A stretch of DNA of 64,000 nt, from NCBI GenBank assembly GCA_028023455.1, contig JAQFVV010012403.1, positions 742,001 to 806,000 on the forward strand, in the 5' to 3' direction. Positions 1-12,534 of this stretch are shown piece by piece. Every line of letters starts with the position of its first letter. The stretch's first letter is position 1. Below the pieces are notes generated by a model. The model saw only the letters and a list, made by a program, of their open reading frames with translations. It was not told where the DNA came from and ran no database searches. The position numbers were made by a program, and so were the translations under genes. Source of the DNA: Epiperipatus broadwayi. Lineage: Eukaryota > Onychophora > Udeonychophora > Euonychophora > Peripatidae.

Positions 1-321
1 AATAAATGTCAAACCGAAACCTTACGTTAAAATTAATACTGTTGTTGAATCAACATGTCGCGAAGAATTTACAACTTTTTTAATTATGACGAAAGTGGAA
101 AGGTTTTGCTTTGTGTTTTCACAAATAATTAAATGGGTTTTTTTTTTTTTATTAGAATAATCTGATATTGAGAAATGTTAAAATTTCTTGCCGTCACCTG
201 TTCCTTTTCATCCAACAGTAATTGTTAATATTACTACAAATTGATAATGTTTATATTGATTTATTGCATTTTTGTAAGTATTCTTTAATTTTCAGTTATT
301 TATTACGCTTATCTTTTACAG
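1..321 (+). other. Intron sequence upstream of the first visible DDX49 exon
   Basis: This is AT-rich intron tail ending in TTTTACAG. It has a T-run near 139-150. No repeat family or exon was recognised here. The exon carrying helicase motifs Q, I and Ia must lie upstream of the window. Confidence 0.7.
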
Positions 322-443
322 GTATGATAGATCAAGCGGCGCAATTGACGAGAAAACCGCATGTTGTAATAGCGACCCCTGGTAGACTTGCTGATCATTT
401 GAAAAGTTGTAATACTTTCAGTCTCAAGGAAGTTAAATTTTTG
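322..443 (+). CDS. DDX49: DDX49 exon with helicase motif Ib
   Basis: The acceptor is TTTTACAG at 314-321 and the donor GTATAT at 444. The exon opens with the last two bases of a split glycine codon and then reads MIDQAAQLTRKPHVVIATPG and on to RLADHLKSCNTFSLKEVKFL. TPGR is motif Ib of the RecA-like domain 1, which contacts RNA. The upstream glycine matches the GGMD-type context before this region in DDX49 proteins. The ATG at 324 is an internal methionine, not a start. The exon ends in phase 0. Confidence 0.95.
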
Positions 444-864
444 GTATATATTTTTAATACTTTTTTTTCCTTTGCTTTTTATTAAGTCATTCAATATTTT
501 AATATTGCAAGAATATTTTTAAATGTGTGAGGGGAAATCAAAATGTAAAGATGGTTTATCTTTAATTTCTTATTTTCAAAAAGAAACTTTATTTTTCAAG
601 GCTATTTGTATGATGTACATAATACTCTGCATTTAACCACAAGTTTCTTGATTTTGTCGGAAATTTTTGATTTTCCTTGCTCTCCTTTTTTATCATTTAA
701 ATATTTCTTTCGCTCAAATTTTTCTCTTAGTCAGAGATTCTGTGTTTAGAGCTTTATTAACTGTTGTTAACAATGTGATGTTATTTTTGACTGTGCTTTG
801 CCCGTATTTTTTGATTACCTCCATTTACATGGGTAAAAGAATAAATAAGTATTGATATTATTGC

Positions 865-1090
865 AAGAAAAGAGTCTGAAATGGTGCTGGGCTGGACTTA
901 TTGCCAAAAGAGATGACAGTAGATGGACAGTTACAGTCTTAAACTTGATCTCAAACGTATATAAAAAACCTAGAAAGAGCCACACATAAAATGGGTAAGG
1001 AAATTTTGCTGGAGTCAGGGGCTATATATCACCATAACTAGATTCAACGTGGAGAGAACTTATTTCTACTGTAGATAGATAATGGTTTAA
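865..1090 (+). pseudogene. Decayed RTE-like LINE, C-terminal fragment
   Basis: Conceptual reading around 880-960 gives VKWCWAGLIAKRDDSRWTV, followed by KKPRKS and, in a neighbouring frame, AGV...LDSTWREL. This is the well-known C-terminal pattern of RTE-type reverse transcriptases (K-x-W-AGHIAR-DD-RW, then RGRPxxRW and AG..W...AQDR..W). Stops and frame changes show it is dead. The 5' end is lost. The identification rests on about 60 residues. Confidence 0.6.
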
Positions 1091-1974
1091 AATCATGGTG
1101 ACTTATATGTTTGGCTCATAATCTTAAATATATTAATAAATCTCACAGCTATGCTTCATGAACTACATGAATAAGTTTGAGGATTAAGATTGTGGACTTG
1201 ATAATCCAGTTGTGAAAGTGATTGGGAAATTTATATCTTCAGTCTTTCACACTGCGAAATACTCTACTCAATTAATGAAATTATAGCCTCCATGGAATGA
1301 CCATACTGAGTTTTTTACCATGGTTTCAACTACTGTTTCGATTGCTTGGAGGCAGAATGTTGAATCTACGCTATGGACGGAGTAACGAATATAATGACTG
1401 TTATCTTTGCTGTACAGGATAAAGTCATATTGCTGTTATTGTAGCTAATGCTTATTGTGGTATACTACATATTTTCTTCAGAGTTATCGGTTATATCTTC
1501 AGTAATTGCTGAAGAGCTTAAGTAATGAAATCATGTCAGTTAAATTCTGAAAGTCATTTGCTGGCAAAAGTTACTTTCTGGTAACAGAATCCTAATTGAT
1601 TTAAAGTTATTTTAATTTTTGTAAATATTCTTTATGTGAAATATAATCCTCAGTAATTTATGGATATCGTAGAAATTTGGTCTGGCCTTAATAAATATTT
1701 TATAAAATTTTAAATACAGTATGAACTATTAGTGGCATTTTTGCTTTCAAAGCCATTAAAACTAGTCCACTGTAGTGAGTGTATGGATCGTACTACTTTA
1801 TTTTAAGCTTTGCCACTACAAAGTAAGCACTTTTCCAACACCAGTCCTAATAAATATTTAATTAATGTATAACCTATCATCAACATTATGACTTTATAGC
1901 TTATTTTTAATGTTTTTTAAAATTTGTAAAATACTATAGAATATACAGTTAATGCCTTAATATTGTAATTATTA

Positions 1975-2425
1975 CTGGGTGTCTCTCTCCAAGATGACTG
2001 CAGTGTCATTATTGCTGGTTCTCTCTCCAAACCGACTGAAGCGCCATCTCTGAATTAACATTGTCATTAATAGTTCTTTCTTCAAACTGAAGAAGCCCCA
2101 TCTCTGAATTAACTGTTTTTCCAAGCTGACTGAAGCACCATCTGTGAAATAACATTATCATTAATGATTCTCTTCAAGCTAACTGAAGTGCCATCTCTGA
2201 ATTAACATTATCATTATTAGTGCTCTCTCCAAGCTGACTGAAGCATCATCTCTGAATTAACATTATCATTACTATTTCTCCAAGCTGACTGAAGTGCCTT
2301 CTCTGAATTAACATTATCATTAATGGTTCTCTCTCCAAGCTGACTGAAGCGCCATCTCTGAATTAACATTATCATTAATGGTTCTCTCATCAAATTATCT
2401 GAAGCGCCATCTCTGAATCAATGTT
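1975..2425 (+). repeat. Minisatellite, about eight copies of a 55-bp unit
   Basis: The unit runs GTTCTCTCTCCAAGCTGACT, then GAAGCGCCATCTCTGAATTA, then ACATTATCATTAATG. Seven to eight units follow each other, with substitutions and small deletions increasing toward the left end. Every unit keeps the GACTGAAGYRCCATCTCTGAATTA core. There is no coding potential across the array. Confidence 0.93.
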
Positions 2426-3255
2426 ATGTATTATGTAGCAAGATAGTTTAACTATTTACTATACAAATTTGAGACATTCTTATGTTTAGATCACAAATTA
2501 TGACATGAAATGTGACACGTGTTTCATATCTTCATGGATTATCTTCAGTGGACTTCCTGCCATCATCAAATCTTGCAAACCACTTGAAAATGTTCTTGTG
2601 GCTGATGGCTTTACTACAGTTTGAATCATTTTAAATTTTAGTTGCAGGTTTTGCCCAGTTTAAAGCAAAATTTAATGTTAGTGCTTTGTTTCAGTGTGGT
2701 GTAAGTATAAACACACATATTTCATGTCATAAATCATGATCCAGCCACCCTAGCACTTTAAAATTTGTGTGGTGAATAGTTAAAACATGTCATTTCATAA
2801 CATATATGTTAATTCAGAATTGGTGGTACACACATCTTGGAGAAAGATCCAATCACTTTTTTGGGGGGACATGCTGTATATATATATATATCTTCAAGAC
2901 AGTAACTCCGTGTTAAAAACCAGAGTTAACATTAATTATGATTAATCATTAGATTTTTTTAATTGTTCAAAGTTCTTTAGAAAAAAATCAACTTTTAGTT
3001 ACATTTTTCAAATACATTCAACTGTTAGAAATGGCACATAGGTTATTAGGGATCATGAGATTTGTTGTTTTTGTTTATATTTAAATTCACATATAAATTT
3101 GCAAAAGTACATTATTTAGAATATTGCAGTATTTTTAAACACTAACTTTTTACTCCTCCCCCCTTATAATTCATTTATTGAAATTATGCATATTAATTTT
3201 TTTTGTTACATTTACAGTGATTGGAAAAGACTCACGGTTAATATCTATGTTTCAG

Positions 3256-3440
3256 GTAATTGATGAAGCAGATCGTCTTCTTGAGATTGAAAATGGTTTT
3301 ACTGAAGAATTAGAAGTAATTTTCAACGCCCTACCTGCCAAAAGGCAAACTTTGTTATTTTCGGCGACTGTTACAGATACAATTGAGGAACTGCAAAAAG
3401 TTGCCACAAATTCACCCTTTTTCTGGGAGTACAAAAATGA
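3256..3440 (+). CDS. DDX49: DDX49 exon with DEAD box and SAT motif
   Basis: The acceptor is ATGTTTCAG, ending at 3255, and the donor GTGAGT at 3441. It reads VIDEADRLLEIENGFTEELE and then VIFNALPAKRQTLLFSATVTD and on to PFFWEYKN. IDEAD is motif II (Walker B, ATP hydrolysis), and FSAT is motif III, which couples hydrolysis to unwinding. The NSPFFWE stretch closing domain 1 is characteristic of DDX49. It ends with two bases (GA) of a glutamate codon completed by the A at 17352. Confidence 0.97.
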
Positions 3441-4276
3441 GTGAGTAAAACATGGTTTTTATATCTTACTTTTAAAATTTTAGATTGTTTTTTTAATTAT
3501 TAGCTGTGATTTGCACAATGTGGTACGGCACAGTAGTAAAGTAGGAAAATTCTGGAACATAAGATCCATGGATCATGCTCAGCGCTATGACTTTTGGTTC
3601 TTGATCTTCTTAAGAATTTCCAAACAATAAAACCGTTTGATTATTATTATTTAAAGAATTTGTTCATAACTCTATATGAAAAAAAAAAAAAAAAAGGTGG
3701 AAAAAAGTACAAAAAGTTGAAATTTTCTTTAAAAATACACTCCTAGTGTCAGAGTTTAGAACTTTTTCTAGTATCAGAGTTTATATCTAAAAAAAGATTT
3801 GCTAGGCAGCTGAAATTGCTGTAAATCAGTTAAATAAAACATTATGGAAAAATGCTTTCAGAGGAGTAATATTTTTTGGAGATGTAATATAAGCAATAAA
3901 AGAAAAATGGAACAAATTTTAAAATCTTAGGAACTGATGGTTAAATGATGAATTATCCAATGACTATACAAATTAATATATCGAACACAGATGTATCCAC
4001 ATATGCCATATGCTGGATTCTTTAGATCGTGATATTTAACCTCTTGGGAAGCTATCTTTTAACTTCTTTTGTGCCAAAATTTAATACCTTCCATTGTATT
4101 CATGACCAGCCATGAGTGCCTTTGAGATTGCTTTTATAAAGTAAATGAAGCCAGTCAGTCTCTCCCACAAAACCTGGATCAAATACACCACTTACTATCA
4201 CTTATCAGTGGTTATTACTTGATCATAAATGTCGCATGATCACCATTTCTTATGCTTGCTCATAACTGTTATTAAA

Positions 4277-4496
4277 ACAGGCAAAACTCTCCTTACAGTA
4301 CTGCCACTCAGTGCAAGCCAGAGTAATCAATGGATGCCAGAAGGTCTGTGCATAAAATCCCTATCTAGTACTATCTAATGGAGATATTGGATGAGTAGGC
4401 ACTACATAGGGATTTTATGCCCAAGCCTTCAGGCATCCAGTGATTACTCTGGCTTGCACTGAGTGGCAATCCTATGTGGAGAGTTTTTCCTGTTTT
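4277..4496. repeat. Foldback (inverted dimer) of the hammerhead family A repeat
   Basis: The left arm begins GGCAAAACTCTCCTTACAGT and includes GCCACTCAGTGCAAGCCAGA and GTGCATAAAATCCCTATC. The right arm (about 4395-4496) is its reverse complement, ending GAGAGTTTTTCCTGTTTT. The arms are about 100 bp with a short spacer. The hammerhead part found in the 5.3, 16.4 and 35.6 kb relatives has been deleted at the centre of this copy. Confidence 0.9.
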
Positions 4497-5330
4497 GATC
4501 ATAAATGGTTGTAAATTTTGAAATTTTCGATTATAATGATCTATGTTGCGTGATATATCTTCATAAATAAAAATATAAGAACCGTATTTGAAGTTTACTT
4601 TTATAAAATTTCTCCTAAAGCTATAATTAGAATAAATATGTAAATTAAAGGATTATTTCTAATGATTCATTTTTCACCTACGACGTTAATAGTACTGCTT
4701 TAATTTAACGGTGGTGCATGTTAAGATAGTAGTGACCTGTAGCATAAGTGTGTGTTTGCTTTAACAATAAAAAAAGTATACGGTAAGATTAAGGCTAAGA
4801 TGAGTGTTAATACATGGTAATTTTAGACTTTGAACAGTGTTTTGATACAGTACAGCAATATTGACCTTTTATAAACATTTTCTAAAACGGTTTATTTTTA
4901 CTAAGATTGTCCAGTGAAGAAAAAAAAATCATATCTTGTCATGATTTTTTTATAGCATAGTTGGTATTCAATCGGAACAAATATTATTTACTTTATCCAA
5001 TGATCCCATGAAGATTTAAAGTAGGGTAAAGTGTTAAATCTATATATTTTATATAAAAAATGATTTTTTTTTTTAATTTAAATTTTTTATATACTTATTG
5101 AGATAAAAATCCGTTTGGAGATTTTATGGTTTTTTTGACATTCTGTTACTGATATTTTTATATATGCATTGTTATTTTCAAGATTTTTAATTACAAAAAT
5201 TTTTGCTTGTGTTTTTCTATTTGAATGTAAAATGTATGAACTTCGAAATTTTAAGAAAATAAAATTTTAAGAACAATTGTATTTTCATAGTTGAGAGAAA
5301 TACAAGTAAAGCTTTGTGAATTCTCCACTT

Positions 5331-5504
5331 ACATCACATGACCACTCAGATCCAAGGCTCCTCACTGGCGAAGGCCAGAAACTAGTCTGGGGATATTGGA
5401 TGAGTAGGCACTAGATGGGGATTTTATGCACAAGCCTTCTGGCATCCACTGATTACTCTAGCTTGTTGTGTGTGGCAATATGTATAGTGAGTTTTGCCTG
5501 TTTT
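5331..5504 (+). repeat. Hammerhead family A repeat, single copy
   Basis: This solitary monomer begins ACATCACATGACCACTCAGA. It passes through the ribozyme-like region at 5359-5393 and continues with GATATTGGATGAGTAGGCAC to the family end GAGTTTTGCCTGTTTT. The minus-strand copy at 35470-35700 and the right arms at 4.4 and 16.5 kb are the same sequence. No coding potential is seen. Confidence 0.88.
5359..5393 (+). ncRNA. Hammerhead ribozyme, type I (family A, decayed core)
   Basis: Helix I strands TCCTCA (5359-5364) and TGGGGA (5388-5393) pair over six positions, one of them G-U. The core CTGGCGA (5365-5371) departs from CUGANGA at one conserved base. Helix II is reduced to GGCC, then GAA (5378-5380), the palindromic helix III ACTAGT (5381-5386) and the cleavage-site C (5387). 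A three-base-pair, loopless helix III would need to form between two RNA copies. Self-cleavage by this copy is unlikely. Confidence 0.65.
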
Positions 5505-5639
5505 AATTCTCTGCTTATTTAAGTATGCATTCTTTGTCATGGTTTCTGATATTATTAGTTTAGACAGGCAAATGAAAAGGGGTCCGTTTTTCTATCTGCC
5601 AATAATCTGCGCTACATAGTTTAGTGGCGTGCCTAGTTA

Positions 5640-6343
5640 AATTGTAATAATGCGGTATGCAAAAGATTTGGATAAAGAATTTATATCGGTATACTTGTAT
5701 AAAAGGTGGGATGATTGTGTTAGGAGGATTGTTGAGTGTTATAGTGGTAAGGAATGGGATAAAAGAATAGAAGCATTAATAAAAAATAGGGAGAAGGAGA
5801 GATGGAGAAGTAGTATGGAGGGTAAGAAGAGTTTAAATATATATAGAAGTAAACGGAATATTGGAAGTGAGTTAATTTATGATAATAGTAAGGAAAGTAG
5901 TTTATTGTTTAAGGCTTGAATAGGATCTTTAGCAACAAGAGAATATAGATGTAAATGGAAAACTATGGGTGATTTAGTGTGCAAATTGTGTAAGGAAGGT
6001 ATAGAAAATATTAGGCATCTGTTGATTGAATGTAAATGCTTGAAAGCAGAAAGGGTACAGATAATGAAGTTATGGGAGAATAGGTATGAACAAAGTGACA
6101 ATACAGAAAGTGAGTTAGTAGTTTTTATGCTGGGTTTGCGAAAAGATAAGGGGGATTTAGATTTAAAGGCCATAGAGTTGACAAAGATTATGTTGTGGAA
6201 ATGGGATGGGGCAGAATATGGGAAGACTTAGAGTGGGGAATGGAAAATAAAGTGGCTAACAGCTTTATCTGGGCATAGTTGCTGAGATATTCTTGACTTC
6301 GTTTAATTTAAGGAGAAGCCAAATACATCACATCACATCACAT
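5640..6343 (+). pseudogene. LINE 3' end with CCHC finger (copy 1)
   Basis: This is a 5'-truncated non-LTR retrotransposon tail. The reading frame runs from YAKDLDKEFISVYLYKRWDD through KRIEALIKNREKERWRSSME, with a TGA at about 5917. It resumes with GSLATREY and the zinc-binding segment CKLCKEGIENIRHLLIEC (C-x2-C-x8-H-x4-C), ending GAEYGKT. The 3' end is a (CATCA)n-like tail, ACATCACATCACATCACAT. Three other loci in the window share this segment. Position of the finger after the reverse transcriptase is typical of several LINE clades; the clade was not resolved. Confidence 0.88.
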
Positions 6344-7099
6344 AGGTTATCATATATGTTTAATTTTTCCAAGTACCTTACTTATAGATATTTTTTAGTT
6401 TAGCATTATAATTGAATCATTTATAAATATTTAATCTTTGTTAATCAAATTTTATAAAACTAATAATCTAGAAAGCAGTTATTTTACTTTGGATTTACAT
6501 TTAAAAAAATTTAAATTATAAATTTTGTGATTTAAGATACTAGAATAAAAGACGGTGACAAATAATAGCAAATTAAGGCTTCCATTTAGTTACAGTATTC
6601 CTATTGCTGAGTTACTCTACCTGCGTTTGAACAACGAACTTAATATACCTGTCTGCATAGGTATTTAAAACATTCCGATTAAATTAAAAAACGATATATA
6701 CGTCTGAGTTTTTATATTTATGCTAAAATATAATTTGTCAAAATCTAACTGTATCTTTCTAATCAAGGTGACCAGCATTGTTTGTGTATGATATCTGAAC
6801 TGTCACAGAACGATGACATCTTTTATCACTAAAGTAACTTCTCTCCTAATACCAAATTAATTTATGCATTAAACAAATAGTACCAGCACTTTCTTATCTG
6901 TACTTAACACAATGCAAATACAATACTTTATTACAAACTTCCAAAATAGCTAATACTTTCACTTGTTCTACAGTTTTCTTTAGAGCTGTTTTCACTATTA
7001 CTTTTTTTTTTAAAAAATTGAACTGTGAAAAAATAACAAAAATATATTTTCATTTTTACCCTTTTCCATAAATTATTTTGTCATTTTACAGGTACTTTC

Positions 7100-7203
7100 A
7101 TTTTTTTTTCCATGTGTCATAGTATCGGTAGGAGGTGAACCCGCAACAACCGTCTGCAACCAACTGCTTGCTTGCAAGGCGGCTGCGCTGACCTCTCGGT
7201 GGT
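7100..7203 (-). mobile_element. tRNA-derived SINE, family 1
   Basis: On the minus strand it begins CCACCGAGAGGTCAGCGCAG (A-box-like), has a GGGTTCACCTCC B-box-like segment, and ends ACTATGACACATGGAAAAAA with a poly(A) tail seen as T on the + strand. Its closest relatives in the window are at 7421, 24400, 33835 and 43206. Confidence 0.75.
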
Positions 7204-7420
7204 ATTTTCATTATTTATGCTTCTTAACTACTTTACAGATTTCTACTCTAATTTAATTCTTTTAAGTGACCTATTTTAAAGTAGTTTCATGTTTTTTTGT
7301 ACATTTATACTTAATTGATTTTTTTTTTGTCTGAGTAAAATCTTTTAACTCAATTTCATTCACTTTTCCAATTTCTAATCTATTTGTAACTTTGCATACA
7401 TATTTACTGCCAATGGTAAT

Positions 7421-7520
7421 CTTTTTTTTTTCTCATGTGTTATAGCATCAGCCGGGAAGCGAACCCGCTAACCCGGGACAACTGTTTGTAAAGCAGCTGT
7501 CGCTGACCTCTCGATCACCA
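7421..7520 (-). mobile_element. tRNA-derived SINE, family 1
   Basis: The minus strand reads GATCGAGAGGTCAGCGACAG, then CTGCTTTACAAACAG (anticodon-arm-like), then CGGGTTAGCGGGTTCGCTTC (B box) and GATGCTATAACACATGAG, followed by poly(A). The cloverleaf-like order of A box, anticodon arm and B box marks a tRNA head. The 3' acceptor region is absent, so this is not a tRNA gene. Confidence 0.82.
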
Positions 7521-7589
7521 ATGCTTTTTTTTTTTAGAGTTTGCAAACAATTTTGCAAAAATGAGCAAAAGATTTAAATCTAATTTCAT

Positions 7590-9035
7590 ATGGGATGCGA
7601 TGCGATGTGATGTGATGTACTGTAGCTTCTTAAACGAAGTCAAGAATCTCTCAGCAATTATGTCCAGAGAAACCTGTTAGCTACTTTATTTTACATTCCC
7701 CAGTCTAAGTTTTCCTATATTCAGCTCCATCCCATTTCCACAACATAATCTTTGTCAACTCTATGGTCTTTATATCTAAATCCCCCTTATCTTTTCCCAA
7801 ACCCAGCATAAAAACCAATAATCCATTTTCTATATAATCACTTCTTTCATATTTATTCTTCCATAACTTCATTATATGTGCCCTTTCTGTTTTCAAGCAT
7901 TTACATTCAATTAACAGATGCCTAATATTTTCTATTCCTTCCTTACGTAATTTACAGACTAAATCACCCATTCTCTTGTTGCTAAAAATTCCGTTCGAGC
8001 CTTAAACAATAAACTACTTTACTTATTATTATCATATATTAACTCGCACCTAATATTCTGTTTATTTCTATATATATTTAAACTCTTTTTACTCTCCATA
8101 CTAGTTCTCCATCTCTCTAACTCCCTATTCTTTATTAATAAATCTATTCTTTTATCCCATTCCTCCCCCTATAACACTCAACAATCCTCCTAACACAATC
8201 ATCCTATCTTTTGTACAAATATACTGATATAAATTCTTTATCCAAATCTTTTGCATACTGTATTACCTTTCTTACCCATCTTGTTGCCTGCTCTTTACTC
8301 ATAACCCAATTAAATACTATTTTAGCTATTCTTTTATTATCCATAAACTGCAATCTACCAAACATTTTCATTTTACTTTTTGCATCTCTCATATAAAAAT
8401 TTGACCATCCCATTTCTCTTTGAATTGCCTCCCTTGCTGTCCACACATCTGAATCCAATGCATGTCTTCCTACTTCCCTTTGAACTTTTTCTCTAAGTAA
8501 TTTAATACCCCATTACTAACATATAATGCATCATTACCATATGTTAACCCTGCTGTTGCAACTCCCTTCCATATAATTCTAGCTACATCATATTTATTAT
8601 ATGAAAACACTGTTAATTTCTTTATCAATCCCTTTCTTTTCTTTGCTTCATTTATCAATTTTTTTTCCCATTCATCCAAATAATTTTTCTGATTACTTAA
8701 AATAATTCCCAAATAACTATATCTGTTTCCACACTTAGCTTAATATCTCCCAATAAAAATTCTACATCTTCTCTTTCCCCAGTATTAACCATCATTATAT
8801 TTGATTTTTCTTCACTAAATTTAAACCCCATCTTCTTACCCACCCTTGCGCATGTCCTCAGCATAACTTCCATATCTTCTTTCTGCACACAAAAATATAT
8901 CATCCGCAAAAAAAAGACCTGACAAAATATATACTCCCTTTCTACCTATTAATGGTATCTCTATCCCTCTTCCTAATCTTTCTATTGCTCTTTCTATTTC
9001 ACTCAAATACAACATAAACAAAATAATCCATCTAG
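7590..9035 (-). pseudogene. LINE reverse transcriptase, longest copy of the CCHC family
   Basis: This is about 1.45 kb of non-LTR retrotransposon on the minus strand, 5'-truncated within the reverse transcriptase palm. In order: LSEIERAIERLGRGIEIPL, the catalytic motif LFFADDIFLCAE (FADD), EVMLRTCARVGKKMGFKFSE, EEKSNIMMVN, LGIILSNQKNYLDEWEKKL, the thumb region, MGWSNFYMRDAKSKMKMFGR, YAKDLDKEFISVYLYKR, then CKLRKEGIENIRHLLIEC and GAEYRKT. In the finger the second cysteine position has become arginine. Several frameshifts break the frame. The 3' end is GATGYGATGYGATGTGATGT-like on the + strand. It lies antisense to DDX49. Confidence 0.92.
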
Positions 9036-9759
9036 TGGTATTAAATTGTATCTAAACTTTATTCATTCCTTATTTCTGGAACTATATAAAAGCAAAACTA
9101 AATGAAAAAAAAGTGTACTAAGAAGTAAAAAAAAATATATTTTTTTTCCAGCTTTTTCAGTATTGTTGGTATTATAAAAGCACGGAGCGAAAACTATTTA
9201 GTAAAAAATGTTAAATTGTATTTTTTGCTTGATACGAAACCCATAAAAATTAGATAGAAAGTGTAACCAAGACCATTTCTAAACAGGAGAGCCATATGCA
9301 TTTATTTTTTATTCATATCAAGAATACTGTAAAAGCTGAAGAAAATCTACTTTTTTAATTTTTAATGCATTTATATGAATAAAGCATTTCTTTAAATATG
9401 TATACCGTATATTTTATTCCTGCATACATTGGGGTTTTTTTTTTGGCCTGTTGCCTATAAAATAATTTTTAGGAAAGTAAACAATTCATTCTTTTACATT
9501 GCTTATCTTAAGTAAATCTCTTAATAGTGGACATTTTAATAAAAAGCATTGTGAAAAGTGTGAGCTTTCGTCTTATTTCTGCCATTGACATCGGGGACAT
9601 GTTCTAAGTCTTTTAACATTTTAAAATAATTTGATAGTTTTAGATTTAATCTGATTAGTAATTAATTATATGTTGGACTATTTGCATCATTTAATATTAA
9701 TTGTTAAATGACTTTAGAATAATTCCATCTTTATTTAAATTTTTCAAATAAAGTTCAGT

Positions 9760-10000
9760 AACACAGTACTGACCTGACCAATCACATCATTAGCATAGGA
9801 TTCAAACCTGGGCTGTTTTTTTTTATTCCTGAAAATTGAATTTAAGATGATCCTCTGACCAAATGATAAAATAGCCAAATTGATTAGAGATTCATCTTAA
9901 ATTCACTGTTCATAAATCTAAAGGTCTGGGTTTGATTCCCACGGTAGTTCTGCTATTAATCAAGCCACCACTACCCAAGATGGAAAAGTAATACCATTCA
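9760..10000. mobile_element. Inverted dimer of tRNA-derived SINE, family 2
   Basis: The left part has the minus-strand B-box-like GGATTCAAACCTGGGC. The right part carries the + version GGTCTGGGTTTGATTCCCAC. Between them TGAATTTAAGATGATCCTCT and its counterpart AGATTCATCTTAAATTCACT are complementary. The same head-to-head layout recurs at 41600-41830. Confidence 0.55.
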
Positions 10001-12534
10001 AAACATTGTGTTATATATTATCTTATTTACTATTACTAATAGTTGAATGTTTTTGAAAAATTTAAATGAAGTTTGAATTTAGCAATTATTATTAGATGTG
10101 GAAATAGTCCTATATGTAAATACAACTAAAATACCATCATCACAAACTTTCAGACAAATCCTAAAGATATTACTTTTCTAGCATCGCATTTATTATCTCA
10201 CATTGTTGAAACACATATTTTCTATTAATCCCAATACATTCTACCTTTGTTGTAACTCCATTTTATGATATCATACTTATTTCCTCTTTGTTTGTTTGTT
10301 TTTTGTTTGTTTTAAGTGTACAATATCTATCTCCTTCCCAACAAATTTCATAAAACATATCCCATTTTTTATCCACTTATCTAGCCTCATTCACTTCACT
10401 TGAATCGTTGAAGCTTTTGCATTTATATCTATTATGATAATTTAAATATGTTTCATCTATATAAAACCATTCTACACCTATATAGAAGTCAGTTACTTAT
10501 TTATCAGAGAGAAATTGGATTGTAGCATAAATCTGAAATTTCAGTATTTGAAAGTGCGTTTTTGGGAAATCGGTTATTTTTTTTTCTCTCATTATAACTG
10601 CATAAATTCTGACATTTATTTTATCTAATATTTCATAATTCCTCATCATGCTTTTTTTCAATACTTGAAAGTGGTTTGCAATGATGGGTGTTGAAATATG
10701 AACTCATTATCAAATGGAATCCTAAGTTTAACACATAAGGGATTCTTCATCTTCATTTTATCAACTGCTGCTATTGGCTGACACTTATGGAATCTGAGGA
10801 ATTAGAGCTACTATTCACTTTTTGTCTCGCAATATAAATAAAGAACTACTATAATTTAATTTATAAATGTGACTTTACATAAATGCACTCAATTTTAATA
10901 TGATTGTCTACGATAAATGTAAAGGTTATTTATTAACCACTTTATTAGATTAAAGATTACCGATTATTTCATTTTTCAACCCGGTTGTAAACTTTAAGCT
11001 TAATTAAAGATTAATATATTAATATTAAATCCTAGCGTGAATTTTCTTCGTTTAACATCACGGTCTTTTACTTGCTAGTGTGTGTTTACACCAAAAATGC
11101 ATCGTGAGAGTCAGTTTTTTTTTTTTACATATGTGTTTTTGCACACATTTACTGAGAGCATTGAGTTTAGAAGTTTTACTATATATGGAATATAAATAAA
11201 GAAGTGAATATTCACAGATAAAGATATACCTTCATTTTGCCTTAACCAATGTACATTCATTGACTCATTTAAAAATGATTAAACACCTGGAAAAGAAGAA
11301 TCTGGTAATTTTTAGTCCCAAAGGTAGAAGTGAAAACCCTTAAACTCATAATGCAGTCATCCATACTTTTTGTTATATGGTCAAACATATAGTAACAAAC
11401 TATAGACGGATTGCAATAGCTTAGAGTGGTCATTAATAATTTACCCCGTTCTAGTGTCTTAGAAGTCTCAGTAAGAAATCAGAGGGTCATCTTTTATTTA
11501 GTAGCAACATATATATATATTAACGATAATAAGATATGCAGAATTTTTGAATCGCTCCAGGTTAAAAAAAAATTATTTTTTATAATGGTTTGTTTTATTA
11601 AGTCCCATAATTGCTTTTAGGAGGAAAGCAAAAAAATAAAGGATTTTTTTAAAAAAAAAAACATATTGTGGAAAAAGAAAAGTTGATAAAATATCAATAA
11701 GAGAAATGAAATTTGTGGAATAAAGCTGCGTTGTCAATTATTTAATCAGAAATGTAACCTCCAAGTTATTTTTTACCAGCAGTAAATACTATATTCTTTT
11801 GCTTCTACGAATATCTTTCATTGTATTTTTAAATGTAGAAATAAATTTTAAAAAAGTTTTTTTAAAATTTTATTTTAGATAAATAATTTTTATGCTTGGC
11901 TGTTTTTGGTGAATTGCTTCCTTTTTGAAAGAAAAAAGAAAAAAATCTCTTCATGTTTTCAAGCTAAAATTGATTTTTGTCTTCAAAGATAATTAAATTT
12001 GCATCATTCTTTTTTGCTTTCTTTTTTTTTTCTGTCCTTCTGCTGCAAATTTTCATTGATCAAAAAGTAAAAAAAATGAAAATCCATATAACAACAGTAG
12101 AAGGGAAAAAAATAATAATAAAATGATATTAATATAATAAATATTAAAATAAAGCTTTTTATTTTCCTAGATATTTTTACTTCGTAATTGGAATTTATTT
12201 CTGTATTTAAAATTATGTAGTTCCTTTTAAATATTCTCATTTTTATATTTGCTATATGAAAATATACTTCAGAATTGGTCTAAATTGTCATCTAGTCGCA
12301 GATGTCTTTTTAAATTTTGACTCTACAATTGTGACGAGAAAAATGGGGCAAAAAGATGGAATACTGTCTACTCTTAAGAAAGGTTACTTGAATTATCAAA
12401 ACAATCTTTGCACAATATCTCACTGCTCGACAAAGAACTCATCCCAGAACCTGTGAATAACTTGGCAGTATTCACCAAATTGTGAGGCTAGCCAAGAAGA
12501 GATATCTTTTGTCAACTTATATTAGCAGAATTAT

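Larger units (their letters stand above)
444..3255 (+). other. DDX49 intron (2.8 kb)
   Basis: It contains a decayed RTE-like LINE tail (865-1090) and a 55-bp minisatellite (1975-2425), both listed separately. The stretches 450-860, 1100-1970 and 2430-3250 hold AT-rich sequence with short TA runs (near 2877-2891) in which I recognise nothing. Confidence 0.8.

Noticed and set aside
1975-2425. CRISPR-like array
   Set aside because: The whole 55-bp unit is repeated with no unique spacers, and the context is a eukaryotic intron.
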